The notes: generated by a model from the letters alone, not told the origin. 64,000 nucleotides of DNA from Oxyruncus cristatus (GCA_013399855.1 VXAY01001953.1:707222-771221), one strand, 5' to 3'; shown: positions 1 through 14,442, numbered from the stretch's first letter. Program-made: numbers and translations.

Positions 1-3000
1 CAGTCAGAGCTGCAGTTGCTAATGTTGAACCTGATGATGTTCTCTGCTGGTGAGCTTTGAACTCTCTGCAAATACGTCATTGTGAACTGTGTTTCTTTTC
101 AAGTATTTCCTTTCAAGACCCTCAGGTATTCCAGAAAATGTGCCTGATTTGGGAGGAGAGGGTAGCAGCCAGTTTCTCTATGATATGAACTGTGAAGAAA
201 CTGTATTAATATTGTATTGCAGCTACTGTGCCAAGCTTCTGTTAAATAGAATAATGCTTGAAAACAAGGTAGCTTGTACCTATGTAGTTGTGTGTATGTG
301 CACCTAGTTGTGCAGGTAAAGCCAGAAATATTCTTGTTTGCTAGCAGCTCTCTGCAACCTCAGCTCCTGAGCAACAACTGCTGTACTAACACTTTCCTGT
401 GATGATGAAATCACAGTTTTCGAGCATGAACATTTTCTTTAAGTGATGGTTGAGTGAGGGGAAAAAACAGAAGACAGTTAAGGTAAGTTCAACGTGTTAA
501 ACACACGATCCATTGTCGCGCACGTAGCAAAGCCAGAAATAGGACAAACACTTCTGGAGTGCTGGTTAGAGAGGCAGTTTCCTTTGCAAGCAGGTACCTC
601 GTGGTTACCCTCCAGCTACTGCTTGGTCTTAACTCCTCCTTCAGATGGGTCATGAGGAGGAGTGACTTGGGTTGTGCCAAGACCTGAAATGGGAGACTGG
701 TGCAAATGGCAGATAGCCAGAAGTGAGGAGACATCTGGCATAAGACAAGGCGCTAAGGTGTGTTGTACATAGTTGTGAAACTATTCTACCTTTGTTTTCT
801 GTGTAACATTATATTTTCAAGAACCGTGCCTGCCTGAGGAGACAGTAGTTGTTTTGTTCTCTGAATTGCTGTAGCCTCAGGGTGTCAAAGTCATTTAAGC
901 ACAGAGGGTTGAATTCCATGTTAAATTATGGTTCGTGGGTCATAGTATAAATATACAAATTGCATACTTTCCAACACAACAGTATCCCAGTGATGTCAGT
1001 GGAAGTTCACAGAGAAATCGGCATCACTCAACTGAACAATTTGCTCCCTTTTAAGATCACAACTGTCAAGCTCCATATTTCCCTCTTTCCACCAACTCCT
1101 AATTTCAGTTCTTTAAAAGATGCACTTCTACCTCTTCCACGCTGCTTGCTGAAAACAATCAGCAGTGATGCAGAAATGCGTTCAGGGAGATTCATCAGCC
1201 TGGGAGCGCTTCAGGCTGCTGGTGATCATGGGTATGTATCTATCAGCTATGCAGAGTCATGCTTGGAAGCTTTTCTTTGTAACCAGCAAGTCTAGAAAAA
1301 GGAAGCAGGATTTTATATCCGGTGTTCCTGGATATGGCCTACAGGCTATGTTTTCATCTCCATAGTGCAGGATGAACAAAAACAAACAGCTCTTCGTAAC
1401 TGGATTTTTTTTTCTGCTAGCCCCATATCTATTTAAACCATAGACATGTATATGGAAGAAAAATGCTACAGACACTAAAGTCTGTTTCCTTGTAAATTTT
1501 TGCCCTGTGATATTTGTGCCCTTATACACTTTGCTGTATAAGAAAGTTCAGTCTTTGCTTACTCCTTTCCGACTGAAACTTCCTCAAGCCTGTCCTTCAT
1601 GGACCCTCTGGTGTTTGGCAGTGTGATGGACCATACTCAGCTTTGTTTCTCTTGTTGCATATTTCCATAAAATTGTAGCATAATTGTTTTGTTTGAAGTC
1701 ATTCAATACGTGTAATCAAAGATGGTTTGTTTGGAAGGGATATAGGAATGAGAGCAGGAAGGAAGGAAATAAAAAGAAGAATATAAAACTCTGTGACATG
1801 ACTAGTTACTGCTCGAGCTGCTCTTAATACATTCTAAATGCTAGCATTACGGTTGGGTTGCTGCTCCCCAGCACAGAGCATGAACTTCCCTGCACATAAA
1901 AGAATGTCTGACTTTCCACGTGGGGATATGTGTTTGCATAAATCTCTGTATACTCATGTCCTTAAATCTCAACTTCAGCCCTCTTGTCTTGTCTGCTCAT
2001 CCCAGCCCCTCCTCCCTTTCTTCATGTGGGATGTGGATGTTGTGAGAAGATGTTCAGATTGGAACATTGATTTTCTCTTCTCCCTCACAAATGAACAGGA
2101 GATTGCTTTGAAAGGTACTAAATGGACACAGGTGGGACTGTAAACTTAAGTGTCTCCACATGGAACATCTGCTGCATGTTCTCCAGTTCCTGTTATCTTT
2201 ATAGCAGAACTTGATCTTTTAACCCCTTCACAACTGCCTCCCTCAGTACTTGTTCGAAGATGTGCAATGGCTTTTCTTTGATGTATGGAGAAGTCACAAT
2301 GGATCTCTGTGGTGTGACTGGCATATGGCATAGTGCTTTGAGCTTCAGTGTGCTTAGCAATTTGCACAGGTGGGTGGGGGAGGAAAACAAGTGTTGTCCA
2401 GGTGTTCTCAGTCTTGCTACAGATAAGAGGATTCCAGACATACCACAATACATCGAATATCCCCATTCTCCCGCCTTCTTCTCTCCTTTTTGCACTCCCC
2501 CCGCCTCAGGAAATGTCTGTCTTGGGGGAAGAACATATTTGTGAGGGCACTCCAAGCCAGTTGATATAATAGCCATTTTGGGATGTAAAATAAATTCTTT
2601 CTAAATGTTTGCTATAGAACCAAAGTTCTATATTATTTTCCCTTTCACCTCTCAAATCCATCCCTTCACCCTTATGCTTCTTTCCAAGCCACATTGCTTT
2701 CAAATTTAAAAAAAATTTCAAATTTCAAAAAATAGAAACCTGGACCTTGTTAGTGTATCTTTAACCTCTTCACTGCTGCCTCTCACCACTCCACAGCCTT
2801 GGTGCAACAGAGCTGTGTAGCATTTTCCTTTGAAGTCCTATTGAAGTCAGAGGGGACCCTCGTGCTGGAGCTGCAAGCTGGTTGCCAGGTGAAGCATTCA
2901 CATATCTTTTCCGTGTACTCAACCTGAAGAAAAAAGGCAAAAAATGGACGAAGGCGCACAAAACATGTAGTTCCAAACTGATTTTCAAGTAGAGTGAGGT

Positions 3001-6000
3001 TGAATGCTGTAGACGCAGAATGAGGTTTAACACCACTTGCTGAGTGTACCTAAATGCCAAAACTGTTAATGCCATGTCCGTGAGTTCATCTGCAGCTGGA
3101 CTGGTGAAGAGAGACAATGTGACATGGAACAAGAAAGAACTGTATCAGCGGAAAACATAGCTTCTTTTAAAGCTGGTAGTGGTATTATACGGGGGGGGCA
3201 AACCAACAATCCAACCATGTGTAGACAAGGTCCAGCATTATGCCATGGGAGCAATAATAAGGAGAAACAATTCTCAGCTATCTGCTTGTATGCTGCGTAC
3301 ATGTGAAATGTTACCATCCTGATTAGCAGGATACACCCCATTGTGCAGTTGTTCATACTGAAGCAACTGGAAAAGGAAGTGAGCAATCAGGAACAAACAA
3401 ATATTCCCAAGCAAAATGAAAAATACCTCAGTTGCCTTTGAAAACCCACAGCAGTGCCCCCCGTTCTGCTCTTCCTTTGCCATGACTTAGGATCTTGTGT
3501 TGCTCTGTTTCAGTAGATCTGATATTGTGGTAAACACCTGTCTTCTTGTTCTAGTTTTTAGGAATGAATTTGTTTTCTAGGCTAGGGTTTAGAAAAGCAA
3601 GTAGTGCTTGCATGTCCCTAAAAATGTTTCTTGGCCTTCTATGTTCCTCCTGTATGCAACTTGAATAAGAATAGGTGAAATTCTTCCATAAAGTTGTAGT
3701 GTTTTTGGCATTTAGCTATGCAAATTCTAGCTGATCTGCCAGTTTCCCTCACAATATGATAGTGACTTTTTCCAACAGGTTGGTTACTACAAAAGCTATG
3801 GGATAAAAGTATTTGTATTTTCAAAATATTATGGTGGATTTTATAAAAGGTCCTGTTTAGACAGGACCAGGATCTGATATCAAAATTCTCTACTCCATCC
3901 TATCTTCTCACAGCTCCTGAACTGCTATTAGATCTTTTTAACCACATCCTAAGAATTTTGACATACTGAGCTTTGGTGGTCAAGATGTGCAGGAGCCTTC
4001 TATAGTGTTTTCCTGCATGCTCTTTCTTCTTTAGATGCATTCTACTTCTGTTCCAAGATTCTTCCTCTTATGCCATTTTCCTTGTTTCCTTTGTCTTTTA
4101 GCTTCGTAAAACACCATCTAACAAAACCCCACTCCAGTAATTTAAGGAAGTGCCACTTCCTCTGAGAGAAAAATGAACAAATGAAAACCCAAATACCCTT
4201 AAACCCGGGAAGACTTATACAAACTGTCCTGTTGCTCAGTATGTGTCCCATCACTTCTCTCCAGCCCATTGTCCAATCTGTTTACTTAGATCATAGCTCT
4301 CTTTCAGATAATAAATCTCTTGCTATGCCCACACTTACCAGCAAGGGCATGTCATTGCACTCTTCATGTCCCCACAACACTCACACCTGATGCATTCTTA
4401 GAGCAGTCCTAGGTTTACCTGGAGCAGGTGCCTGGGCTGAGGTCCACTGGGATCAAGGACTCAGCCGGAGCTTGCTCCCAGGGTGAGGGACTTGGAATGG
4501 CTCCTGGGCTCTGCAGTCTAGATGTCTCCTCTGTTAGCCTCCGTGCCCAGAGCAATGACATTTTTCTTAATTGTTCTCAGTTGGCCCCTCAGCAGCCTTG
4601 TCATTTAAAGAAATAATTCTCTAAGAACATGTGTCTGGCTGTCATTCACAGGATAAGTACTGCTCATGAACACTTTGGATTTTTGAAAGCTATGTAGGTA
4701 CTTTTCGTTTGGTACTAAAAATACTAATCATACTTAAACAACAGTTATGCCTGAAAAACCTAACATTTTTGGAGTAATAAAAGGGACAGTGTTTCCAGAA
4801 TTGTATTTAAAACAAAGAGAAATGACAGTGTTCCCAGAGACAGTTAATTCAGCATAATTTTGGGGGATATCTTATAATAAAACAAGTCTTTATGGGACGT
4901 AAGAAAGTACCACCCTTACTGTAAGCCCTGGGAGAGGTAGTGAAGCTTTCTATTCTTTGTGTAAATGCCTTAGGTCAAAAAAGGCTTAGTATGTACAGGG
5001 AGGCATAATTTTTGTTATCCTGCTGTCCTGAATCCTGGCCCTTTTAACTGTAACAGAAATTCTAAGCCAACCCATACTTTTTGGATTACTTTAAACCCCA
5101 TTGCAGCACTTTTTTCAAAGCACTTTATTTTGAATAGAAACAGCTCTGTGAAAGGACTCTGATATGGGCTGAAACTAAATCACTTTCAAGGAAATGCAGC
5201 TGGAAGCACACTAATCTAAAAGCTTCCCAGGTGAAGCAGCACAGGCCTCCATTCTGCTGCATCTCCGACCCCAGCTAAAGTGCACCATGGCTCTTTGAGA
5301 GCCCTTAACTCTTGTGCCATGGCATTGCTTCACCAGCAATATTTGGGGGATTAAAATAAAACAGAAAGCATGTTTTCTGTCCACACCATCACTGTGTTGC
5401 TTGCAGTTTTCATCTAGTTAGCTGGGTAGAAGATGGAGCATTTTGTCTTTACTTCACAGATCTTATGTGTTGAATTGCAATACTGATTCAATCTTTGGAA
5501 TGCAAGTTGGGGCTGTTTCTGTTGTAGATTCTTACTTTGAATCCCAGTAGAGATGACACAGTTCAAATTACATTTTGTAAGACTTCTCATTCCCACTTTC
5601 CCCACCTTGTGTGAGTGTGCAGTCGAGGCTGATGTGTGTCAGAACAAGTTGAGACAGAATTTTTAAGGAGTATTTCAGCTGTTTATTGAAGGATTGCATA
5701 AACTGTAACTAACAGAGTGTATGTTTTAATTGGGGGCAAAGTCAGGTAATGGTATGGGGATTGGAAGAAGGGGAAACATCAGTATATCTATAGAGTTGTT
5801 CATCCTTCCCTTACCCTTTACCTAGAAATCCTTTTATTTTAAATGAAGGGGGCAAGGCAGGTCATCTTTGTAGATGAATCTGAGCCTAACCAGGCTGTGG
5901 AGTAGCAAGGATTTGTTTTGCTTTTCCCATGTTTTTATTGCATATGATTTGTATACTTTCTTATTTTATTTATTTTATCACCACCTTCAAACCAGTTACA

Positions 6001-7625
6001 ACCTACACAGCTATCAAGCCTACTGCTCTCCAAGGACTGTTTCAGGATTCAAGCTAGTGACATGTCTCTCTAGAAGGTAGATCAAAGTTTCTTTTTGTTC
6101 TCTTGAATGTAAGGCTTTAAGAGCAGGAACCCTGGGCAGGTCAGGAGGGGATGAGACAGATGGATGGGGTTGCCCAGCTATTCAGCTGCCCCAGCAAAAT
6201 CCATCTGCAGTAACAAGAGTGAGCTTTCTGACACCACTGTCGTCCCAGCATCTAAGACAGTGTTAACTATCTTTCAAATGCTTTTGCTCCTGAAAATCAC
6301 ACATTACACTGGTGAGCTCACTAAAGTCTGTCACTGCTATGATTCAAAACTATTTTAAAAGGCACTAAAGTCTGTTTCACCCTAGAAACAGCATAAGTAG
6401 AGAAAACAGTAGCTGACCAAGTGATTTCATGTTGTGTCACGTGAGGCACTTACATTTACTTTGAGAAGTGTTTGTACACTGTTCGACTTTTAGCCAGCAG
6501 AGATAAACCCACATTCAGGACTGAACAATGAGGTACCAATGGAGTTTTCCAGTGTTATTATTAATAATTGTAACAAACAGGGCAGCAATGTGGACAAGGT
6601 TTACTTCGAAAACTATAGCAGTTACATGATCTGTTTTGAATCTGTTTTTATAGTCACACATTTTAACTTGTATGTCTACATATAAACCTATCCAAATTTA
6701 TAGATATAGAAAAGATTCACTGATACAAGATATACGTACATGAATAATTTCTTACTGTATTCTCAAATACCAGCATGTAATATTTTCTGTATTACTATCT
6801 ATATTATAATCTTTTTTAAGTTTTCATTGCATTGTGAAATAAGACTATTGGTCTTTGTTACCTTTTGCAAAGGTTTTTCACAAGTTTACATAGAAGAATG
6901 TGGAGTTGGAAAAAAAAGTGTGCTTAATTACTGTATTATGAATTATGTAGTAAATAAGAGCCATGTTAGGTTTGAAAAACAAGAAGCAGAAAAATAAATT
7001 TTGTTACTGGTACTCATCAGGACCTTACTGTTTAGTCAGAGGAAGAAATTAATTTATTTGATATATGAATGGTTTTCCTCCATGCTTACAGTGAGGTCAC
7101 ATACTGTTATGATGGAGAAAATAGGAGTCCAACGTAGAAATGACACTACAGGTACACTGCCATCAACAGAATAATCCTGCCATCCTTCCCCAAATAGACT
7201 TGTTCTTCCGTTGATGGTTGTGCAGACATGGGGTCATGTCCCTTGAGAAGGAGCTGCTGGCGAGGGCGTGGGAGCTTGTGGAGAGAAAGAAGTGTGGCTC
7301 AGCCCTGTTGAAAGCACCATATGGTTTGACTGGTGCTAACCTGGTGGCCAAACCACACTTTAGTTCCCAGCCTAGTGATGGGCATGTTGCAACTCCGGCT
7401 TCAGATCCACTTCTTTTTGCTTCAGTTCCCCTGTCTTTTAAATGCTTGTGTTTTTACGCTTGTGTTTTTGCATAACTTTTGGAAGGAAAGTCTGTTACTG
7501 TTTACCAAAGTTGCTTTTTTCATCCTCTGCATTGCTTAGAATGCCGCAAAGAGGAGAGTCCAGTTACCTCTGGTGAAGAAGCTGTCCTTTGAAACATGCT
7601 TTGCTACCCTTACCTCAGCCCAGGT
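1..7625. other. AT-rich non-coding stretch, no gene seen
   Basis: No exon-like open frame, RNA gene or recognisable mobile element is visible on either strand. The open frames are short (about 125 codons or fewer), have no domain signature and overlap one another on opposite strands. Minor features are a run of eight G at 3191-3198 and a slightly GC-richer patch around 4420-4570. It could be intergenic or intronic. Confidence 0.6.
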
Positions 7626-7985
7626 GCTCCCTCCAGAGTGAGCGCTGTGACTTTAAGGCTATCGTCCCAGATCTGCATCACACCCACATATTTGTCCTCT
7701 CTTTGCATAGCCAGTGCCAAGCGGTGACATCTACTATAGTCTCTGGGACACGCTGGTCTCTGCAGTGGAGGAAAATGGGGACGAGGGGGAGGGCGGCGGC
7801 CGGGGGAGAGCACAAATCCCGCTGTGTTCCAGGAGGATGAGTCACTTCCTCACACCAGCTCTGCGATGCTTTATTTGTTGCCGCTCCACTGATATGAAGG
7901 CCGGCTCCCTTGTCCCTGGACGGCATCCCTGGGCTCGGCCACCCCATTAATCAGGCGGGACCACTGGGGAGTGCACAGGGACCGG
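7626..7985. promoter_or_regulatory. GC- and CpG-rich block, candidate enhancer or exon
   Basis: This is the only clearly GC-rich block in an AT-rich window, with well over a dozen CpG dinucleotides in about 360 bases. It contains a consensus AP-1 site TGAGTCA (7838-7844), a forkhead-like TTTATTTGTT (7870-7879) and a homeodomain-like ATTAATCA (7946-7953). On the + strand a pyrimidine tract ending in CATAG at 7710 looks like a splice acceptor. The frame immediately after it stays open for 79 codons to a TAA at 7948-7950. I do not recognise the predicted peptide and see no clear splice donor or nearby AATAAA, so a terminal exon is possible but unproven. The clustered motifs fit an enhancer equally well. 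CpG survival implies weak germline methylation or selection (inference). Confidence 0.35.
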
Positions 7986-10900
7986 GAGTCCTGCCTGCTA
8001 GTGACCTTTAGCTGTCTCCAGTTCAATGAAATTACCTTGTGTGAAGACTTGCTTTATGAGAGATTGGTTTATTTGTAACTAAACTACTTCCTCTGTTATT
8101 TGATAAGCTCAAATATTTGCTACTGATAGTCAGAGAGTGTCACATTTATTACCCCGTTTCAGGCATTGCTTAGCTCCTTTGTATTAAGCTTCTTTAACCC
8201 CTTTGAGGACAACAGAAAGCAGGCTGGTAAAGTCTTATTCCTCTTATTCATGCTTCAATAAGAATTGGGGTTTATTCTGTAAGGGATGTGGCATGATTAA
8301 ATTAAATTGCTTTACAGTAACTCTTTATATGTTTAACACAACATTTGGCAGGGCTGACTCATGCTGTTTGTTAGAAATCCAAAGTAATAGAAAAAGTGAG
8401 CAATGCTGTTTTCTTCCCTCATATATTGTAACACTTCAAGATTTAGACAAATGGCTGCATGTGATTGTCAAGCACCATGGTCTCAAGAATGGGGCATGTA
8501 TATCATTACTAAGTCCTGTTTGCTATCTTGCCCCTGTGGCTGTGACATATGTGACCCATTCGAGCCTCGGTTTGTTTTATTAACTCTGGCTGAAAAACAG
8601 GTTTGCTTAGCTTTTTAAGATATCTGAAGCCTTTGGAAAATTAGAAACCCTACAGCTCTAAGATGTAAGTAATACTTTTATAATAACTTACTGCCATACA
8701 CTCCCAAATTTTTCTACAGACTTTTTTTAAATTTTTTTTTGTGGAGCTCAAGAGGTTAGTATTATCTATTTGCTTCTCAGGACTCCAGCAGTAAATCACA
8801 ATCCCAATACAAAAAGGCATTTGTATATATTAGGAAGAACAAAAGTACTTAACTGTAAGAGCAATCTTTAGGAACCCCATCTGCCCACTCTGGCTCCACA
8901 GCGCTTCTTACAAAACTTTCCTGGGTACTTGATGTTCCAGTAGTATACATGCTGTAAGCAGCACTGCCTTGCCTAATCTGATCATTTCAGCTCCTATCTG
9001 CCAAGACCACATATTTCTGCATCACTATGCCCCAAAAATGTACCCTCAAATGGAGACGGGGCAGGGAAATGTAGAAACAACCACTCTTTTTCAAATAAAG
9101 ACAAATAGGAGCTTAGGATCTGATCTGGGGTTGTGAGATGGAGAGCATCTCCAAACCCATTTGGTGCTTTCATATTATCCGAGTTTCAAGACCTTGAGAT
9201 ACTTGAGGCCAGAGGAAAAATCTTTAAGAGAAAGCCCATGGCTGCCACAGCTGAGGAGTGTGGTTATATTTCTCAAATGAAAATTAGAGAATGGTCATTA
9301 TTCATTATTGGAGAATGGTCAGTGGGGATCGTGTCATTTAGGACTGCTCATGTATTTTGCACAAATAGTCTTCAAGGCATTTTGTGTTGGAGCCAGTAGG
9401 CTTAGGGGAAAAACTTTGGTCTTGGGAAACAGCATTGAGCTCAGAGCCTGTGGAGTGTTTGAATACAGGAAAAATTTTCTGTATTTGTGCTTGTCAGGTG
9501 CTCCAGTGAGCCTGTCCTGCTGCTCACAATACAGTACACTAAATCCCATCTGAAATTAATGGGATGGCTCTTATTTTTAAAGAAAAAATAGTGAAAGGGC
9601 TGATCTACTGAGAACAGGATGACACTGGTTGGAAATCTCTGTCCTTTGGAGGGAATAAAAGTTTTGCATAAAATATAGCTAAAGCAGACTAAGATAAAAA
9701 TAGTCATTCTGGAGTACAGTTATGAATGAATTTATAATAAAATTTTTAGACGTGAATATTCAAGTGGAGCTTTTAACCCTGCTGAAACCTTATAGTCCCT
9801 CCAAGTTCAGGGAAACTAGTTTTGTTTCTCTCTGTGTTAAAAATGATTGAAGGGAAATATATGTCACTGTGTTAACTAGGAAGGAAGTAATGGTTCATTC
9901 CGTCTCTGGCAGATGTACAGATACATGCAATCACCTACGTGCTTACAATCAGATAGAGCAAGCTCATTGCACATGGCTAGGCATCTGAAATGTGAAGGGA
10001 AGTATTAAGCCTATCTGAAATGATAAGGATACTAATGCTGACTTTGGACTGTGGCCTTTCAGAGCTTCCTCAGAGAAGATCAGGCCTTTTGTAGGTAGCT
10101 AAGTTGATTTCTGAAAAACAGCCTGCTGGTAAGAGTCTAAACTGCCTGCTTCAGCTGAGGGCTGCCCTGGAAGTCAGGGACTGAGAACTGAGCTTAGGGA
10201 GATCGAAGGTTCATTAAGTGTGTGTTTGTCTTGGACTTCAACATGGAGATGCTGCTATTCTGGATGCAGCTCAGCTCTTAAGGCGCATATTATCATCAAT
10301 TACAAACTAAAATAATTTCCTAAACTTGCATTCAAAATGAAGTGCTCAGCTTTTTGTGTTTTGCTATTGATCAGACAAATGTTCCCTCTTAAAACACCTA
10401 GACTCTTCAAGTAGCACCTGTTTTCTGTACTTATGATTAATTCAGTCAAAACAGCAACTTGGCAGTTAGTCTACAAATTGAGTTTCTTGAAAGAATTACG
10501 TTCTCTCAAAGAAACTAATTTTCTTTCATTGCAGCCAAAAACTCCACTAACTACCTCATTTTTTTCATAGATGTGGACTGTATCTACTTTTGCAATGACT
10601 AGAAAATTCTCTGCATGCTCCTTCCAGACACCTTCCAGATTTGGAACTTATTGAATAGAAACTGATTTACACCTTCAAAATATGAAAATATGCTTTGTTG
10701 AGCAGAAAAAAAAAAAAATCATGTCCAGTCCTTTGTCCACGTGGCTAAATTCATTTTCTTCCAAAATACAGGGTGGGTAAGTCCTACTTAGGATTAGATA
10801 CAGCGCTAAGTCCCTAAGTGTATGATGTTCGTGCTAGTTCCCTACATTTTTGATTTTTTTCCTCCTGACCCATGACTACTACTGAAAGTTATTCATTAAC

Positions 10901-12746
10901 TTACTTCTCCGATAATTAGAAATCCCCTGGGTTTTCTTCTTGTCTACAAATAGCTTATGCTAATTTTTGCTTGTGCCACCATTATCTACTAGTTTTAAAA
11001 AGACACTTTTCCATCTATTGTGTTTATCTGCTTACCTGTTTCTAAATAATGTCTGGATCTGCACAGAGCCTTTGTTTTGGGAATCCAGAAGTTCCTCTAA
11101 CTGCATCTGATTCTCAGGGAGAAATGTGTTTGACTGACCCCCTCTCTTCAGCAGATATGCCTCCTCGCAGGCATGAATACTTGTTTGCGCTTTTTACTCT
11201 TCACTGACTGTGTTGGAACTATCGTTTACAATAAAAGAATATGATAGGCAGTGGTGTAGAATCTTCTCTGCGAATGGCGGAGACAGCCTACAGCCAAGAA
11301 GACACAGACCAACTTATTAGATACTCATGTTCAGCATCTGTCCAGTACTTTGATTTCCTGCAGGAGACAACCAGTTGAACTATTTTGCTATCCCAGACTG
11401 AGATGCCTCCAGCACCCGATGTTACACAGCTCTGAATTGTGAACCATACCAGTATTTTATGCTGCTGTTCCTAGCACTAAGGTCTTTACCATGACTTTTA
11501 TCTCTTCCGTGGAAGGCAATGCCTGACAGGACTTGATTCCTCAGAGTTCTATGTATGTTCTTCTTCCTTCCACTCTGATGGAATAGCTACTGGAGGGTTG
11601 TTTATTGACACTCAGCTCAGTCTAGATCTAAAATTCTTTCTTTTAGAATGCAGTAGTGTACTTGAGCCTTCTCACACCAGAACTGTATCCTGTCATTTGT
11701 ATTTACAAAATTTGGTTCTGTCATGCTTTCATATTATCAAAAGAGTTATGTTTGTCAGTAAACCACATGGGAGATTAATACTTTTAGCAATTGTTAGTCT
11801 AGCTACCAGCTGAGGTTATCTAGGAAAAGAAGAGAGTTTTGAGTCCACACAGTGGCTGTGTGTTCCGCTGACATTTATTTCAGCTAAAAATGCCTTAAGT
11901 AGTGTTGGGAGAAATTTTCAGCAGTGTGATACTGTAAGTGTACTGACAAAAAAAGAGTCACAATCTACGAGTCCTACATGGCACCAAGTGCACTGGCAGC
12001 CCAAGATAAATATCATAAAGGAAATGGAAGGCAAAAAGTATGATGAGGTCATGATCTCTGCTAGAAATCATGGCAGAAAAGATGATAAGGAAAGCAGGGA
12101 GAAAAAAGTGTGATTTGACTTGGGATACGAAATAAGTAACATCTAAAAAGATGAACTCTAAATATAACTTGATAAATAAAACATATTTAAAGACTACTTG
12201 GATGCACTTGGCTGAGAGAGTAGTAAAATGAAAGCAATCAGTTCCAAATTTTGTTCAAAGATACAAGGCATAGTATTCTAATGTCAATAAAATCATATAT
12301 ATATTCAAGGACAACACTTAATCCGTGATTCATCTATGGTTTATTTCAATGTTTTTTTCAGTTTTTATTTTAGTTTGGTTTGTTTTTTCTTGTGTATGAA
12401 TCACACTAAAATGAGAAGAACTTAAACCCTTATATTTGGATTCATAATATATATCATGAGATATAGGAACATGCTTTAAGATCCACTTTCCATAGCAGAA
12501 ATCCTTCTTGTTACCTTTAGCACTGCCTAGGAAGACCTGCTTTTCTCTCTTAATTTAGGGTTTATTACATCTTTGTACACTATCATTAGAGTAATGAAAT
12601 TGATTTCATCTTTATTATTTTAAAATTATGTATGGACACACTGTTTCTCAAACAATATATTGGTGCTACAAATTGCACTTGAATTGATCTGCCAGAAATT
12701 TAAGGAAAAAAAAAGTTACCAGTTCTTTTAAGACTGGCTTCTTCTT
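7986..12746. other. AT-rich non-coding stretch, no gene seen
   Basis: There are no recognisable exons, RNA genes or transposons. Short A or T homopolymers occur at about 8727-8741 and 10707-10719. A 7-bp perfect inverted repeat (CACACAG/CTGTGTG) around 11850 is too small to mean much. Confidence 0.55.
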
Positions 12747-12804
12747 CCATTGGTGTCAATGGGAAATTTTGCCATTGACTTAAGTGGTAGTAGAATCAGG
12801 CCCT
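12747..12804. repeat. Relic of ancient amniote palindromic repeat
   Basis: The stretch contains an imperfect palindrome, CCATTGGTGTCAATGG facing CCATTGACTTAAGTGG, with 12 of 16 positions paired. It is followed by AATCAGGCCC. From memory, palindromes around 'CCATTGACTTCAATGG' next to 'ATCAGGCCC' are widespread in old reptile and bird repeats; I cannot name the family with certainty. Orientation cannot be assigned because the unit is palindromic. Confidence 0.4.
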
Positions 12805-13199
12805 TAACACTGTGTATTTACATTATTTAGGCCAAAAGACATACAGCCACAGAGAAGATACTGTTCAATGGTTGCAGTTTTATTCAGTAAACTTTCTGCT
12901 TGCTGGCAATATGACACCTCTAACAGAGCAAAGTATTACAGCGTTAGGGATTGCTTTTGGCAGTACGCACATTATATCATGAGGCAAACCAGTTATGGTT
13001 ATGTTTTCAAAGACATGAAACATAATGAAATTTTAGGTGCTAGACTGAGAAGTTAGTTGGAAATGCTAGATTGGAAACCTGTGTAAGTCTTCTTGGGAAG
13101 TGTCTGATTTTTAATTTTTTTTTTTTTTTAATTAATATTTATGAATTAAACCTGTCTGGGTGACAAACAAGAATGCGCACCTTGAGATGTAGATTCATT

Positions 13200-13435
13200 T
13201 CCAGGGGTCTGCCCTGGACGTCCTGTGTGACCTTGAGCCAAGCATTTAATATCTCTCTATTGCTGTGCCCTGTTTGTAAAATGTGGATAACAATTCTTTC
13301 TTTCCTCTGTCCCCAACCCTGTCTGCTTAGCCTGTAAGCCCCTCAGGGAACAGACTGTCACTTACCGGGAGTGCCCTTCCTCCGAGATCAGGGAGGCTTT
13401 GGCTATGATCAGAATGTTTAAAATAGCAAAATAAT
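13200..13435 (+). repeat. MIR-like CORE-SINE relic
   Basis: The segment 13222-13290 follows the MIR core in order: a GTGTGACCTTGAGC-type box, then a 'catttaatatctctct' equivalent, then TTTGTAAAATGTGGATAAC. It is followed by a tail with the order 'gcctgtaagcccctcaggg', 'cagactgtcactta' and 'gagatcaggg'. That order resembles the 3' tail of old amniote SINE/L3-type elements. The copy is diverged with small indels and was fixed long ago. Such tRNA-derived SINEs were moved by LINE machinery in trans and are extinct in birds (established knowledge). Identification is by eye. Confidence 0.6.
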
Positions 13436-14140
13436 ACTTACTGGTCCTTATTTTTACATGCATAAATTGAGCTTTAATACAGTTTCATTTAAACTGTTTT
13501 TTTTCCTTTGGGTGAGTCTGTTGCTGTTTGTCTAATTGATTCACCTACATACCATGACAGTCGTCAGGGCTTCAAACCTCCAACTAGTCTTTCACCGCTC
13601 GTGTTTTCTGCTGTAGCCTCTCTGCTGCCTGGGTTAGGTTGCTGTCAACTTCAGTTATCCTCAGGTAACAATGACTTTGCATACATAAATAAACTGAGTA
13701 TGTGCAATAACTAATATATCTAGAACATATGAGACCTGCTTTTCATCGGTGAACTAAATTGTACATGTCTGGGAAGATAGGTTTGTGCTGAACATTGGAG
13801 GGACCATATGTGAATCTATCAGTGGCAAGGGTGAGTATCACCATGGGGATCTGACACTGCACCACACGTGGTGTTCAGTCACTGTCAATTCATGGAGAAG
13901 TGTGAATCCAGTGTGTCCAGGATGCATTGAATTTCCTGCGTCTGCTTAACTCAGCTGTGTTTGAGCAGTAAGTCAGGGACTGGTAACTGTTAAGTTTGTA
14001 AAAGCATTTAACAGCTCTAAATCTGATCTCTGACACACCTTCACATTTCTCTTCCTATATGTATATGAAACACCTTAGTAAAATCAGTGAGCCACGCTCA
14101 CGCATAAACTTTCACTCGTGATTTTGGGTCAATAGAAGCA

Positions 14141-14154
14141 TGTGTGTGTGTGTG
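14141..14154. repeat. (TG)7 microsatellite
   Basis: Seven perfect TG units. Confidence 0.9.
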
Positions 14155-14442
14155 TTACAATTGTTCTGAAAATGCTTCTTGGATAAGCTCTCCAAGGGTT
14201 TTTAGGAAGAGTTAGATGTCTTTTTTTCCTTCATCCTACCCTAAGATCCTGAAAAAATGGGTGGTGAGCTACTTTGTCATGCCAAGAATGGTGCTGTTCT
14301 GCGTATATAATAAGGCATAGCTCTGCATGCCAAAGGAAGGAGTATGCAAATTTGAAGTGCTCTTATTGAATGACAATGTTTCCTTCATTTAGGCAATTTC
14401 ATTTCAGTTTAGCCTTTTCAGATTCCAGTTTTTTATATATAT

